48,091 bases of DNA from Terriglobia bacterium (GTDB lineage: Bacteria > Acidobacteriota > Terriglobia > Terriglobales > Acidobacteriaceae). Below, piece after piece: positions 36,260 to 44,913 of the stretch. The stretch's first letter is position 1, and every line of letters starts with the position of its first letter. Location of the stretch: NCBI GenBank assembly GCA_020073015.1, contig JAIQFZ010000020.1:1-48091 (forward strand), read 5' to 3'. A model generated the notes under the pieces. That model was given only the letters and a program-made list of their open reading frames with translations, did no database searches and had not been told where the DNA came from. Position numbers and translations under genes: made by a program.

Positions 36260-37669
36260 ATGCCTCCTCGTACCCTGTTTCAAAAAGTGTGGGATGCCCA
36301 CGTGGTGACGGCCCACGATGGGCAATCCCCGTTGCTGTATATCGATCTGCACCTGGTGCATGAGGTAACGTCACCGCAGGCCTTCGACGGGTTGCGTGCG
36401 AATGGGAGGCGGGTACGCCAGCCCGTGCGCACGGTCGCCACCGTGGACCACAACATCCCGACCACTCCGCGCGGCCTCCCGATCATTGACCCGATTGCCG
36501 CCAGACAGATCGAAGCCCTGCAGAAGAACTGCCGGGATTTTGGCGTTCCGCTGTTCGACATGGACTCGGCGGAACAGGGCATCGTGCACGTGATTGGTCC
36601 GGAGTTGGGCATCACGCTGCCCGGCATGACGATTGTTTGCGGGGACAGCCATACCTCGACCCACGGGGCGTTTGGGTCGCTGGCCTTCGGGATCGGGACG
36701 TCGGAAGTCGAACACGTGCTGGCCACCCAGTGCCTGCCGCAGAAAAAGCCGAAGACGATGCAGATCGAGGTGCGCGGGAAATTGGCCGAAGGCGTGACCG
36801 CGAAAGATCTGGCTCTCGGGATCATCGGCCAGATCGGCACCGATGGCGCGACCGGATACGTGATCGAGTACACCGGCGAGGCGGTGCGCGGGCTGTCGAT
36901 GGAAGGCCGCATGACCCTCTGCAATATGAGCATCGAGGCGGGTGCGCGCGCCGGCATGATCGCTCCGGATGAAACGACGTTTGCCTATGCGCAGGGCCGT
37001 CGCTTCGCCCCGAAAGGCAAGGATTGGGATGACGCAATCGCGTCCTGGCGTTTGCTCGCGACCGATCCGGGCGCGAAATACGATCGCGTGATTGAAATTA
37101 ATGCCGCGATGCTGGCTCCGTTTGTCACGTGGGGGACGAATCCGGGGATGGTCGTCGCAGTGAATGCGCGTGTTCCCGAGTTGCAGAGCTTCACACAAGA
37201 GGCGGACCGCCGGGCGGCCGAGCAGGCGCTCACCTACATGGACCTCAAGCCGGGAACGCCGATCGAGCGGATTGCGGTGGATCGCGTCTTCATCGGATCG
37301 TGCACCAACTCCCGCATCGAGGACTTGCGGGCGGCGGCACGGGTTGCAAGAGGCCACCGCGTGAATCCGAAGGTCCGAGCGATGGTTGTGCCTGGATCGC
37401 AGGCTATCAAGCACGCGGCCGAGCAGGAAGGGCTCGACCGCGTGTTCCTCGAGGCCGGCTTTGAATGGCGCGAATCCGGGTGCTCGATGTGCCTGGGAAT
37501 GAATCCTGACATCCTGCAACCGGGCGAGCGCTGTGCCTCGACCAGTAACCGCAATTTTGAAGGCCGGCAGGGGCGCGGCGGACGCACGCATCTAGTCAGT
37601 CCGATGATGGCCGCAGCGGCCGCGGTCACGGGGCACTTCACAGACATTCGGAAGTGGAAGTTTGAGTAG
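36260..37669 (+). CDS. leuC: 3-isopropylmalate dehydratase large subunit
   Basis: 469 aa, matching the family. The start at 36260 opens with [13 protein letters not shown], the family N-terminus. Iron-sulfur ligands are C348 (GSCTNSR) and C408/C411 (CSMCLGM), and the substrate loop [12 protein letters not shown] is at 128-139. With LeuD, encoded 12 nt downstream, it isomerises 2- to 3-isopropylmalate in leucine synthesis in the cytoplasm. The other leu genes are not in this window. Confidence 0.98.
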   Translation: MPPRTLFQKVWDAHVVTAHDGQSPLLYIDLHLVHEVTSPQAFDGLRANGRRVRQPVRTVATVDHNIPTTPRGLPIIDPIAARQIEALQKNCRDFGVPLFDMDSAEQGIVHVIGPELGITLPGMTIVCGDSHTSTHGAFGSLAFGIGTSEVEHVLATQCLPQKKPKTMQIEVRGKLAEGVTAKDLALGIIGQIGTDGATGYVIEYTGEAVRGLSMEGRMTLCNMSIEAGARAGMIAPDETTFAYAQGRRFAPKGKDWDDAIASWRLLATDPGAKYDRVIEINAAMLAPFVTWGTNPGMVVAVNARVPELQSFTQEADRRAAEQALTYMDLKPGTPIERIAVDRVFIGSCTNSRIEDLRAAARVARGHRVNPKVRAMVVPGSQAIKHAAEQEGLDRVFLEAGFEWRESGCSMCLGMNPDILQPGERCASTSNRNFEGRQGRGGRTHLVSPMMAAAAAVTGHFTDIRKWKFE

Positions 37670-37681
37670 CGAGGACTGAGC

Positions 37682-38302
37682 ATGCAAGCATTCCGGGAGC
37701 ATACTGGGGTTGTGGTTCCGCTGGATCGTGTGAATGTGGACACCGATCAGATCATCCCCAAGCAGTTCTTGAAGCGGATTGAGCGCACCGGGTTTGGCGA
37801 GTTCCTGTTCTACGACTGGCGGTTCTCGGGAGACGGAAGCAAAATCGCTGACTTTGTTCTCGACCAATCGCGCTACCAGGGCGCCACGATCCTGATCGCG
37901 GGAAAGAATTTTGGCTGTGGCTCGTCGCGCGAACATGCGGTCTGGGCACTGGCGGACTTTGGTTTCCGCGTGGTGATTGCCTCGTCGTTTGCCGACATCT
38001 TTGCCAACAACAGCCTGAAGAATGGGCTGCTGACGGTCCGCTTGGCGGAAGAACAGGTGACGGAGATCATGCGCCGGGCGAAGGAGAGAGAGAATTATCG
38101 GCTTACGATCGATCTGCAAAAACTGCGTGTGGACGACGGGCAAGGCTTCTCGGCGGCATTCGCGATGGACGAGTTTTCACGGCACTGCCTGTTGAACGGC
38201 CTGGATGATATCGGACTGACGCTGCAGCACGAGGCCGCCATCACCGCGTATGAGGCGCAACATCCCGTTCGGCCGACGATGAAGAATATTCTCGCGGGCT
38301 AG
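37682..38302 (+). CDS. leuD: 3-isopropylmalate dehydratase small subunit
   Basis: 206 aa, full length. The start is the usual [20 protein letters not shown] with the [12 protein letters not shown] motif; the conserved [13 protein letters not shown] lies near residues 78-90. It forms the leucine-pathway isomerase with LeuC, whose gene is 12 nt upstream. A repeat element begins 19 nt after the stop. Confidence 0.98.
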   Translation: MQAFREHTGVVVPLDRVNVDTDQIIPKQFLKRIERTGFGEFLFYDWRFSGDGSKIADFVLDQSRYQGATILIAGKNFGCGSSREHAVWALADFGFRVVIASSFADIFANNSLKNGLLTVRLAEEQVTEIMRRAKERENYRLTIDLQKLRVDDGQGFSAAFAMDEFSRHCLLNGLDDIGLTLQHEAAITAYEAQHPVRPTMKNILAG

Positions 38303-38320
38303 TCCTTGCTCTCTAGAAAT

Positions 38321-38403
38321 TGTCATTCCGAGCAAAGCGAGGAACCCCTGCCGGTCAACAGTCGAGTGGACAATAGGGGCGCTTCGCTTCGCTCAGCATG
38401 ACA
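38321..38403. repeat. Dispersed element with TGTCAT inverted ends
   Basis: 83 bp bounded by TGTCATTCCGAGC and GCTCAGCATGACA, which are inverted copies of each other with two mismatches. The left end resembles the elements at 45716-45784 and 47072-47140 (TGTC-TGCTGAGCGAG). It lies between leuD and the convergent SDR gene. Confidence 0.65.
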
Positions 38404-38432
38404 AGTGTTTTCTTGGGATGATGCACTCGCGA

Positions 38433-39212
38433 TCAAACAAAGTCTCCGGCTCCCTTGTATTCCTGCACCGTATTTCCGCCGTCCACGACAATCGTCTGTC
38501 CGGTAATATACGAAGCTTCCGCAGAACACAGAAAGACAATCAGAGCGGCCACCTCCTCCGGCGTTCCCGGGCGCCCGAGCGGAGTATTGCGTCCGGCCTC
38601 GATCTCCCGTTCGCTTGAAGATGCGGTCTGGATCCATCCCGGAGCTACGGCGTTGACGGTGATCCCGACCTTGCCCACTTCCAGCGCCAGACTCCGCGTG
38701 AGTCCGACCATGCCGGCTTTGGCCGCGCTGTAGGCAGACATGCCGGGATTGCTTGCGATCGGGCCGGTCACCGATGAAACATTGACGATCCGGCCATATT
38801 TCGCAGTGATCATGTGCGGAATTGCGGCCCGCGTCACGTTGAAGCAAGTTTTCAGGTTCAGCTCGATTTCGCTGTCCCACTGTTCCTGGGTCAAGGTATC
38901 GAAGCCAGCCAGTAATTCCTTGGAGCCCGACTGCACCATGCCGGCATTGTTGACCAGGATGTCGATCTGGCCAAAGTGCGCGATGACTTGTTCCACGAGC
39001 TTGGCAGCGTTGTCATACCTGCGCAGGTCGCAAATGGAAGCAAAGACGCGGTCTCCTGCAAGCTCGGCGGCCCTTTCGTGAATGCGGTCCGTCGTCGACG
39101 TGATGGTCAGCGCTGCTCCCTGAGCAAGGAGCCGGCGAGACGTAGCGAACCCGATCCCCTCGGCGCTGCCCGCGCCCGTGACCAGCGCAACTTTTCTTTT
39201 GAGGTCAAACAT
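38433..39212 (-). CDS. Short-chain dehydrogenase/reductase, FabG-like
   Basis: 259 aa, classical SDR length. The cofactor motif [10 protein letters not shown] is at 12-21, NNAG at 88-91, and the catalytic set is N119, S146/S147, Y161 and K165 (YSAAK). It is an NAD(P)H-dependent oxidoreductase of unknown substrate; a role as ketoacyl-ACP reductase is possible but cannot be shown. There is no ribosome site; TATATT lies 8 nt before the ATG, so the transcript may be almost leaderless. Confidence 0.92.
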   Translation of the reverse strand: MFDLKRKVALVTGAGSAEGIGFATSRRLLAQGAALTITSTTDRIHERAAELAGDRVFASICDLRRYDNAAKLVEQVIAHFGQIDILVNNAGMVQSGSKELLAGFDTLTQEQWDSEIELNLKTCFNVTRAAIPHMITAKYGRIVNVSSVTGPIASNPGMSAYSAAKAGMVGLTRSLALEVGKVGITVNAVAPGWIQTASSSEREIEAGRNTPLGRPGTPEEVAALIVFLCSAEASYITGQTIVVDGGNTVQEYKGAGDFV

Positions 39213-39359
39213 AGTCAGCCAATATAAATGGTTTACGAGCGCAGGTTACCCGGCCGGCTCCCGTCCAATCTGACGCCAACCCCTCCCAAGTTGTACACTC
39301 TTGAGTTTGCCCGGCATGCAGGACTGTGCCGGCTGCAACGCTCGTATCGGGGTATCTAC

Positions 39360-41636
39360 ATGAAGAGACTTTTCCTGACCTTCAGCCTCAGCTTGTTTGC
39401 TCTGCTCTCCAGCCTGACAGCACAGACAGTGCCGCCCGCACAACAACTCACCATCGACGCCATCTTCGCCGACGGCGGACTCACCGGGCGCACTCCCGAA
39501 ACCATCAAGTGGAGCCCGGACGGGACGAAGGTCTCGTACGTCCTGCGCGATGATTCCGGCGAGCACGGCGAACTCTGGTATGTGGATACGACCACGGGCG
39601 AAAAGAAAGTCCTCGTGAGCGAGGCCAAGCTTGCCAAGCTCGCGCCGCCCGCCAGCCGTATCAAGGACGAACGCGAGAAAGAGCGCGTCACTCGCTATCA
39701 CGTTGCCGCCTACAGTTGGTCGCCAGACTCCAAACACTTGCTGTTCGACTCGCAGGGCCAGCTCTGGTACTACGACCTGGGCACGGGGACAGGCGTACCA
39801 CTCACTTCTTCGCCCGACGCCAGCGGAGACCCCAAGTTTTCACCCGATGGCAAGCGGCTGGCCTACGTGCGGAAGCACAACCTCTACGTTCATCCGGTGT
39901 CAGGGGAGGAAGGCGAGCACCAGATCACTCGCGATGAAAAAGAGAAAGACAAAGACAAAGACGAAAACATTCTGAACGGGGAAGTGGACTGGGTCTACAC
40001 CGAAGAGCTGGCCGTGCGCAGCAACTATTTCTGGTCGCCCGAAGGACACGACATCATTTTCCTGCAGATGGACGAAACCCGCGTTCCGACCTATCCAATC
40101 ACAGACTGGATCCCGACTCATCCGCATGTTGAGCAGGAGAAATATCCCAAAGCCGGCGACCCAAATCCCAGCGTGCGACTGGGTGTGGTGAGCGGTGGCG
40201 GGGGCAAGCCGCATTGGATCACACCCACCGCCGACGATGACTTCTACATTCCGCGGTTCGGCTGGATACGCGAGGGCTGGGCTTGGGCGGAAGTGCTGAA
40301 TCGCAAGCAGGACACCCTGGACCTCTACTTCATTGATGCCCGCTCGGGCAGGTCGCGCAAGGTGCTGACCGAATCTGAACCCGATGCCTGGGTCAACGTG
40401 AACGATGACTTCCGCATTCTGAAGTCCAGCGACGTCAAGTCCAACGACCTCAAGTTCCACGACCGCTTCCTCTGGACAAGCTGGCGCGACGGGCACACGC
40501 ATATCTACCTCTACAGTTTCGATAAGCAGGACCCGCTGGCCGCCGACGCGAAGCTCGAGCGGCAACTCGAGAGCGGAGATTATGAGGTCCTCGAGATCGA
40601 TGGCGTCGATGAACAGTCGGGCACCGTGTTCTTCACTGCCAACAAAGGCGACGCGCGGCAGCAGCAGCTTTTTTCGGTGAAGCTGGATGGTTCCGCTGCG
40701 CAAGGCATTTCCACCGAAGAGGGTCATTACTCAGCCGAGTTTGCCGACGATGGCAAGCACTATGTCGAGCACTATTCCAACAGCTTGCAGCCGCCGCAAG
40801 CCTCCGTATGTGCGGCGGGCAAGTCGTGCCAGAAGATCTGGGAAGGCCGCAGCGTCGCCGAGTACGACCTGGTTGCGCCCAAGTATCTCGACTTCAAAGC
40901 GGACGATGGCACACCGCTCTATGGCTACTTGATGCTGCCGCCGAATGCCGACCCGAGCCAGAAGATTCCGCTGATCGTGTTCGTTTACGGAGGTCCGGCG
41001 GGTCAAACCGTGATGAAGGCTTGGGGTGGAACCACCACGCTCTTCCATCAGATGCTGGCGAAAGAGGGCTTCGCGATTTTCTCGCTCGACAATCGCGGCA
41101 GTCCGAATCGCGGCAAGAAATTCTCGGCTTCGCTCCGGAAACAGTTTGGCGGGATCGAGTTGAACGATCAGCTCACGGGGCTCGATCAGCTGTACGCGCA
41201 GTACCCGCAGCTGGATCGGTCGCGCACGGGGATCTGGGGGTGGTCGAACGGCGGCTCGATGACGCTCTATGCGCTGACTCACTCGGATCGCTTCAAAGTT
41301 GGAGTATCGGTCGCGCCCGTGACCAGCCAGCGCAACTATGACTCGATCTACACCGAACGCTACATGGGTTTGCCGAAGGAGAACGCCTCCGGATATGACA
41401 ACTCAATCGTAAGCGCGGCCGGCAAACTCCACGGCTCGTTACTGCTGGTGCATGGCACCAGCGACGACAATGTGCATTTTCAGAACACCATTCAGATGAC
41501 CGATGCGCTCATCAAAGCCGGAAAGCAGTTTCGGCTTATGCTGTATCCGAACAAGACGCATGGAATTGCCGGGCCAGGCGCGCGCACGCAGTTGTTTCAC
41601 ATGATGGAAGATTTTTGGAATAAGGAGTTGAAGTGA
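39360..41636 (+). CDS. Dipeptidyl peptidase IV-like S9 serine peptidase, exported
   Basis: 758 aa. The start at 39360 puts a signal peptide at the N-terminus (KRLFLTFSLSLFALLSSLTA). A beta-propeller region (about 45-480) is followed by the S9 catalytic domain: nucleophile S629 in GWSNGG, D702 in HGTSDDNVHF and H734 in KTHGI. E215-E216 in DWVYTEEL is the paired-Glu motif that binds the peptide N-terminus in DPP IV. It likely removes X-Pro dipeptides outside the cytoplasm. Odd: a charged insert of Asp/Glu/Lys around 191-203. A 130-bp inverted repeat starts 4 nt after the stop. Confidence 0.93.
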   Translation: MKRLFLTFSLSLFALLSSLTAQTVPPAQQLTIDAIFADGGLTGRTPETIKWSPDGTKVSYVLRDDSGEHGELWYVDTTTGEKKVLVSEAKLAKLAPPASRIKDEREKERVTRYHVAAYSWSPDSKHLLFDSQGQLWYYDLGTGTGVPLTSSPDASGDPKFSPDGKRLAYVRKHNLYVHPVSGEEGEHQITRDEKEKDKDKDENILNGEVDWVYTEELAVRSNYFWSPEGHDIIFLQMDETRVPTYPITDWIPTHPHVEQEKYPKAGDPNPSVRLGVVSGGGGKPHWITPTADDDFYIPRFGWIREGWAWAEVLNRKQDTLDLYFIDARSGRSRKVLTESEPDAWVNVNDDFRILKSSDVKSNDLKFHDRFLWTSWRDGHTHIYLYSFDKQDPLAADAKLERQLESGDYEVLEIDGVDEQSGTVFFTANKGDARQQQLFSVKLDGSAAQGISTEEGHYSAEFADDGKHYVEHYSNSLQPPQASVCAAGKSCQKIWEGRSVAEYDLVAPKYLDFKADDGTPLYGYLMLPPNADPSQKIPLIVFVYGGPAGQTVMKAWGGTTTLFHQMLAKEGFAIFSLDNRGSPNRGKKFSASLRKQFGGIELNDQLTGLDQLYAQYPQLDRSRTGIWGWSNGGSMTLYALTHSDRFKVGVSVAPVTSQRNYDSIYTERYMGLPKENASGYDNSIVSAAGKLHGSLLLVHGTSDDNVHFQNTIQMTDALIKAGKQFRLMLYPNKTHGIAGPGARTQLFHMMEDFWNKELK

Positions 41637-41639
41637 TCG

Positions 41640-41769
41640 CGTAGGGACAGCCGCCCTCGGCTGTCCGGTCGACCCGCAGGGTCGAGTTGTTTCACCCGAA
41701 GATCCTCGCCCCCACGCGAGAGCTGCCGGGCTTTGCCCGGCTGGACAGCCGAGGGCGGCTGTCCCTACG
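41640..41769. repeat. 130-bp element with perfect 27-bp inverted arms
   Basis: The 27-base arms 41640-41666 and 41743-41769 are exact reverse complements; the 76-nt centre holds two more palindromes (TCGACCC/GGGTCGA and GCCGGGC/GCCCGGC). An arm copy is found at 42917-42943 (24 of 27 bases) and a 17-base part at 42637-42653. It may fold as a cruciform and could stop transcription from the DPP IV-like gene. Confidence 0.85.
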
Positions 41770-41785
41770 TGGGCACGGGTTATGC

Positions 41786-42637
41786 ATGTACCGTACTAGT
41801 CTCGGCGATTTCGAACTCACCGTCGTTTCTGACGGCACCTACTTCCTCGACGGCGGCGCCTTTTTCGGGGTCGTGCCAAAAACCATGTGGTCGAAGAAGG
41901 TCGCGCCTGATGAGCAGAACCGGCTGGAAGCGGGTCTGAACTCGCTGCTGGTGCGCACCGGGGAAAAGAACATCCTGATCGAGACCGGCATCGGCAATAA
42001 GTTGCCGGACAAGCTGGTGCAGATCTACAAACAGCCGGCGAAGCTGCTCGACAATCTGCACACCGCCGGGGTCGCGCCCGAAGAGATCGACATCGTCATC
42101 AACACCCACCTGCACTTCGATCACTGCGGATGGAATACGGTGCGGCGCGGCGATCAGATCGTTGCCACCTTTCCCAACGCTAAATATTACGTCCAGAGGA
42201 AGGAGTGGGAGCACGGCTGCCTGCAGCTCGAGCGCGATGCCATCAGCTACATGAGTCCGAATTACGATCCGCTGCTCGAGACCGGCCAGATGGTTCTGCT
42301 CGATGGCGATCAGGAACTGCTGCCCGGCATCTCGGTCAAAGTCTTCCCTGGCCACACCGCCAACATGCAGGCCGTAATCATCGAGAGCGGCGGGGGCAAG
42401 GGAACGAAGAAGGCGTGCTACATCTCGGATCTGATTCCCACGAGCATGCACATCGGCCTGACCTGGGTGATGGCGTTCGATCTGTTCCCGCTCGAAACCA
42501 TCGAAAGCCGCAAGAAGTACTACGCGTGGGCGATGCCCGAACGCTGGCTGACCGTGTTCACGCACGACGACCAGACTCCGTGGGGCTACATAGAAAAGGG
42601 CGAAAGAGGAAAGCTGGGTCTGGCAAAGCTCACGTAG
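41786..42637 (+). CDS. MBL-fold metallo-hydrolase
   Basis: 283 aa. The ATG at 41786 is chosen because the frame upstream runs through the inverted repeat. The metal motif HLHFDH is at residues 108-113, with a later conserved His in GHTANMQ and Asp in ISDLIP. The sequence type (SLGDFELTVVSDG...FFG) resembles the lactonase/quorum-quenching-like MBL group, but the substrate is unknown. The stop codon (ACG TAG) lies within a repeat copy that also provides the stop of the convergent dusB gene. Confidence 0.92.
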   Translation: MYRTSLGDFELTVVSDGTYFLDGGAFFGVVPKTMWSKKVAPDEQNRLEAGLNSLLVRTGEKNILIETGIGNKLPDKLVQIYKQPAKLLDNLHTAGVAPEEIDIVINTHLHFDHCGWNTVRRGDQIVATFPNAKYYVQRKEWEHGCLQLERDAISYMSPNYDPLLETGQMVLLDGDQELLPGISVKVFPGHTANMQAVIIESGGGKGTKKACYISDLIPTSMHIGLTWVMAFDLFPLETIESRKKYYAWAMPERWLTVFTHDDQTPWGYIEKGERGKLGLAKLT

Positions 42638-42654
42638 GGCGGCTGTCCCTACGT
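42632..42654. repeat. Palindromic repeat overlapping two stop codons
   Basis: ACGTAGGG and CCCTACGT arms; 42637-42653 match one end of the 27-base arm at 41743-41769. ACG TAG on the plus strand ends the MBL gene (TAG 42635-42637) and ACG TAG on the minus strand ends dusB (TAG 42651-42649). Confidence 0.8.
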
Positions 42655-43800
42655 GGTCTGTGCTGGAAGCTTGGCTTCGAAGAATTCCTCGACACGTCCC
42701 AATATTTCGGTTCCGCTCTTCGCCTCGTAGATCGCCTTCCGGAGCGCCGCGCCACCCGGTACGCCGTGCGTGAACCAGGAGGCAAACTGCTTCATCTTGC
42801 CTTCCGCTCCAGGCCTTTCTTCTTCGAGCAGCATGCGGAAATAAGTGCGGATCATCTGGTAGCGATCGGCTTCGGTGGGCTCGTCATACCTTGTTTCTGC
42901 AGAGCTTCGCTCCGCTGGACGGCCGGGGGCGGCCGTCCCTACGTGTTCTCCGGCGCGGCTCACGTACTGCTCGATCTGGCGGAAAATCCATGGATTCGCC
43001 GGCGCCATCCTGCCGATCATCACCGCATCGCACCCGGTCTGCGCCACCATTGCGCAGGCATCTTCGGGTGAACGAATGTCGCCATTCCCGATCACCGGAA
43101 TCTTCACCGCCTGTTTGACCAGCCCGATCCATTCCCACCGGGCACTGCCGCTGTACCCCTGCTCACGGGTGCGGGCATGCAGCGCCACTGCGCCCAGTCC
43201 GCAATCTTCAGCCAACCGGGCCAGGTCGACGCAGACGATCTCGTCGTCATTCCAGCCGGCACGGAACTTCACCGTGAACGGGATCTTCACCGCCGCGCGC
43301 ACTGACTCGAAAATCTGGCGGATCAGAGGCAGATCGCGCAGCAGGCCTGAGCCGCCATTACACTTGACGACTTTCTTCGCCGGGCAGCCGAGGTTCAAAT
43401 CGACCAGATCAAAGCCAAGATCCTCTACCATGCGTGCGGCGTCGGCCAGCACCGTGGGGTTGCTGCCAAACAGCTGGGCCGAGATGGGATGCTCGTCTTC
43501 GTAGAAGTGCAGGTAGCGTCCGCGCATGCGTTTATCGCGGAGCACGCCATCGGCCGAGGTGAACTCGGTCATGATCAGCCCGCATCCGCCAAGGTTCTTG
43601 ATGAAGCGGCGGAAAACGGTGTCGGTGACGCCGGCCATGGGGGCGAGCACGGTCGCTGGCGAGATACGAACGTTTCCGATCTGCAAACTCGTGGGGAACT
43701 CCCGTGTGGCGCGGACATTCTTGTCCGCGACGGTGTCCCGAGCGCTACTTTCGCGGGCAGGAATGCCCGCGCCACACGAGTTATCCCAGAACTTCTGCAC
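42649..43800 (-). CDS. dusB: tRNA-dihydrouridine synthase, DusB-like
   Basis: 383 aa from a GTG at 43800. FMN/TIM-barrel Dus motifs are clear: APMAGVTD near residues 53-60, the catalytic-type NLGCP with C139, VKFRAGW and GNGDI. It reduces uridine in tRNA. Two starts are possible: GTG 43800, with TACAAT exactly 6 nt upstream (leaderless pattern), or TTG 43686, which begins at the usual DusB N-terminus but lacks a good ribosome site. The first adds a 38-residue tail encoded by a repeat. About residues 284-307 (includes HVGTAAPGRPAERSS) are an insertion encoded by another repeat copy between two conserved regions. The stop lies in a repeat. A terminator separates it from rpmE. Confidence 0.85.
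   Translation of the reverse strand: MQKFWDNSCGAGIPARESSARDTVADKNVRATREFPTSLQIGNVRISPATVLAPMAGVTDTVFRRFIKNLGGCGLIMTEFTSADGVLRDKRMRGRYLHFYEDEHPISAQLFGSNPTVLADAARMVEDLGFDLVDLNLGCPAKKVVKCNGGSGLLRDLPLIRQIFESVRAAVKIPFTVKFRAGWNDDEIVCVDLARLAEDCGLGAVALHARTREQGYSGSARWEWIGLVKQAVKIPVIGNGDIRSPEDACAMVAQTGCDAVMIGRMAPANPWIFRQIEQYVSRAGEHVGTAAPGRPAERSSAETRYDEPTEADRYQMIRTYFRMLLEEERPGAEGKMKQFASWFTHGVPGGAALRKAIYEAKSGTEILGRVEEFFEAKLPAQTT
42917..42943. repeat. 27-bp repeat arm inside dusB
   Basis: Matches the arm at 41743-41769 at 24 of 27 positions; the three changes keep its own palindrome (GGACGGCC / GGCCGTCC). It is translated in dusB as part of VGTAAPGRPA. Confidence 0.75.
43703..43778. repeat. 76-bp element with inverted 18-base ends
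   Basis: Left end CGTGTGGCGCGGACATTC (43703-43720) and right end GAATGCCCGCGCCACACG (43761-43778) are inverted copies with one mismatch; inside are hairpins CGCGGAC/GTCCGCG and GCGGGCA/TGCCCGC. It lies in the leader or extended N-terminus of dusB. A related end is at about 28602-28618. Confidence 0.75.
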
Positions 43801-43806
43801 GTTAGT

Positions 43807-43812
43807 ATTGTA
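43807..43812 (-). promoter_or_regulatory. Candidate -10 box of dusB
   Basis: TACAAT on the minus strand, 6 nt before the GTG at 43800. This distance would place the transcript start at or near the start codon. The -35 is not clear. Confidence 0.4.
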
Positions 43813-43825
43813 GCGAGAGGGCAAA

Positions 43826-43852
43826 GGAAAAGCCCCCGCCGAAGCGAGGGCT
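43826..43852 (-). terminator. Rho-independent terminator after rpmE
   Basis: On the minus strand, AGCCCTCGC, loop TTCG, GCGGGGGCT, then TTTTCC: a strong stem with one mismatch and a short T-run, 19 nt after the rpmE stop. Confidence 0.85.
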
Positions 43853-43870
43853 CGATTCCAACAAGAGAAC

Positions 43871-44119
43871 TTACTTCTTCGCGGTCTCGGTTTTGGCCGC
43901 CTCGGCTTTGGCGGCGTCGCTCTTGGCATACTTGCGGCGGAAGCGCTCCACGCGGCCGGCCGTGTCCATCAGCTTCTGCTTGCCGGTAAAGAACGGGTGG
44001 CAGGCCGAGCAGATTTCGACCGAGATATCGCCCTTATGGGTGGAGCGAGTGTGAAAGGTGTTGCCGCAGGCGCAATGCACGCGGATCTCGTTGTAGCTGG
44101 GATGGATAGCTGCCTTCAT
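43871..44119 (-). CDS. rpmE: 50S ribosomal protein L31
   Basis: 82 aa. The zinc-binding (C+) type of L31 is shown by C16, C18, C37 and C40 (CACGNTF...[13 protein letters not shown]). The body is normal; the C-terminus (about 66-82) is an Ala/Lys/Glu-rich extension beyond the typical length. It belongs to the large ribosomal subunit. A terminator lies directly after it. Confidence 0.96.
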   Translation of the reverse strand: MKAAIHPSYNEIRVHCACGNTFHTRSTHKGDISVEICSACHPFFTGKQKLMDTAGRVERFRRKYAKSDAAKAEAAKTETAKK

Positions 44120-44240
44120 GTCAGTTCAGGGACCTCAATTCAATCATTAGATTCTACAGGAGTTAGGAAGGATTCAGCAAGGGGCAGGAGTCAGGTTGCA
44201 GGTCTCCGCAAGCAGGCGTGCCCGCGCTACACTCCATAAC

Positions 44241-44268
44241 GAAAACGGCAGGGCCGACCCCCTGCCGT
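44241..44268 (-). terminator. Rho-independent terminator after the HU gene
   Basis: On the minus strand ACGGCAGGG and CCCTGCCGT form a perfect 9-bp stem with a 6-nt loop followed by TTTC, 28 nt after the HU stop. Confidence 0.88.
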
Positions 44269-44296
44269 CTCGCAATCTACGGATGGATTCCCCTAC

Positions 44297-44578
44297 CTAC
44301 TTGCCTTTGTTGACTACCTTCTTGAGTTCATTCCCCGGGGTGAATTTCGCTACTCTGCGGGCAGCGATCTTGATGGTGGCTCCAGTCTGTGGGTTCCGGC
44401 CATTGCGAGCCTTGCGCTGCGAGACGGAAAACGTACCGAACCCGATCAAGGCTACCCGGTCCCCTTTTCTGAGGGCAGCAGTAATGCTGTCCACGGCGGT
44501 GTCGATCGCGGTCGTCGCCTGCGCCTTCGACATGTTGCAGGCTCCGGCGATCCGGTCAACGAGATCAGCTTTGTTCAT
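44297..44578 (-). CDS. HU family DNA-binding protein
   Basis: 93 aa. The start at 44578 has AGGAGA 4 nt upstream; a longer frame to 44740 is spurious. The typical HU/IHF sequence is complete: MNKADLVDRIAG, the core GFGTFSVSQRKARNGRNPQTG and DNA-binding arm sequence IKIAARRVAKFTPG. It bends and compacts DNA. HU rather than IHF is preferred from overall sequence. A strong terminator follows. Confidence 0.96.
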   Translation of the reverse strand: MNKADLVDRIAGACNMSKAQATTAIDTAVDSITAALRKGDRVALIGFGTFSVSQRKARNGRNPQTGATIKIAARRVAKFTPGNELKKVVNKGK

Positions 44579-44913
44579 GCTTTCTCCTGACAGTAGTCTG
44601 TGCGGTCCTCGCGCCTGCATCCGGGAGGGATAGCTCAGGGCGTGAGCACCGGCGACGCTCATTCTCCTCTGGTGCAAAGAATTGTCAATCGGAACAAGGT
44701 GGCGTTGGTAGTCTTGATACCGGAAAGAAGTGCCACACACTATTCTCCCAGTCCCGCCTTTTTAGCATCGGTTCGGTGGACGCACTTTGCGCTGGCGCAA
44801 GGTAAGGTTTCCTCGGCTGTCCACAAGCAATGTGCTCTCTCCACAGGATGTACACAGAGAACAGGCGCTTTCGAGTTGCGGCCCAGCCGGGTTCGGGTGC
44901 AGAGTCTTAACAG
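44579..44913. other. Divergent intergenic region, HU gene and DnaC-like gene
   Basis: 335 nt containing the HU ribosome site at one end and three CCACA/ACACA-type motifs near the other (see 44817-44856). No RNA gene was recognised. Confidence 0.6.
44817..44856 (+). promoter_or_regulatory. Three DnaA-box-like motifs
   Basis: CTGTCCACA (44817), CTCTCCACA (44837) and ATGTACACA (44848) each match TTATNCACA at 7 of 9 positions, all on the same strand, about 60-100 nt before the DnaC-like gene. They could mark DnaA control, but two mismatches each make chance plausible. Confidence 0.3.

Noticed and set aside
41640-41769. CRISPR array
   Set aside because: The repeats are inverted arms, not regularly spaced direct repeats, and no cas genes are present.
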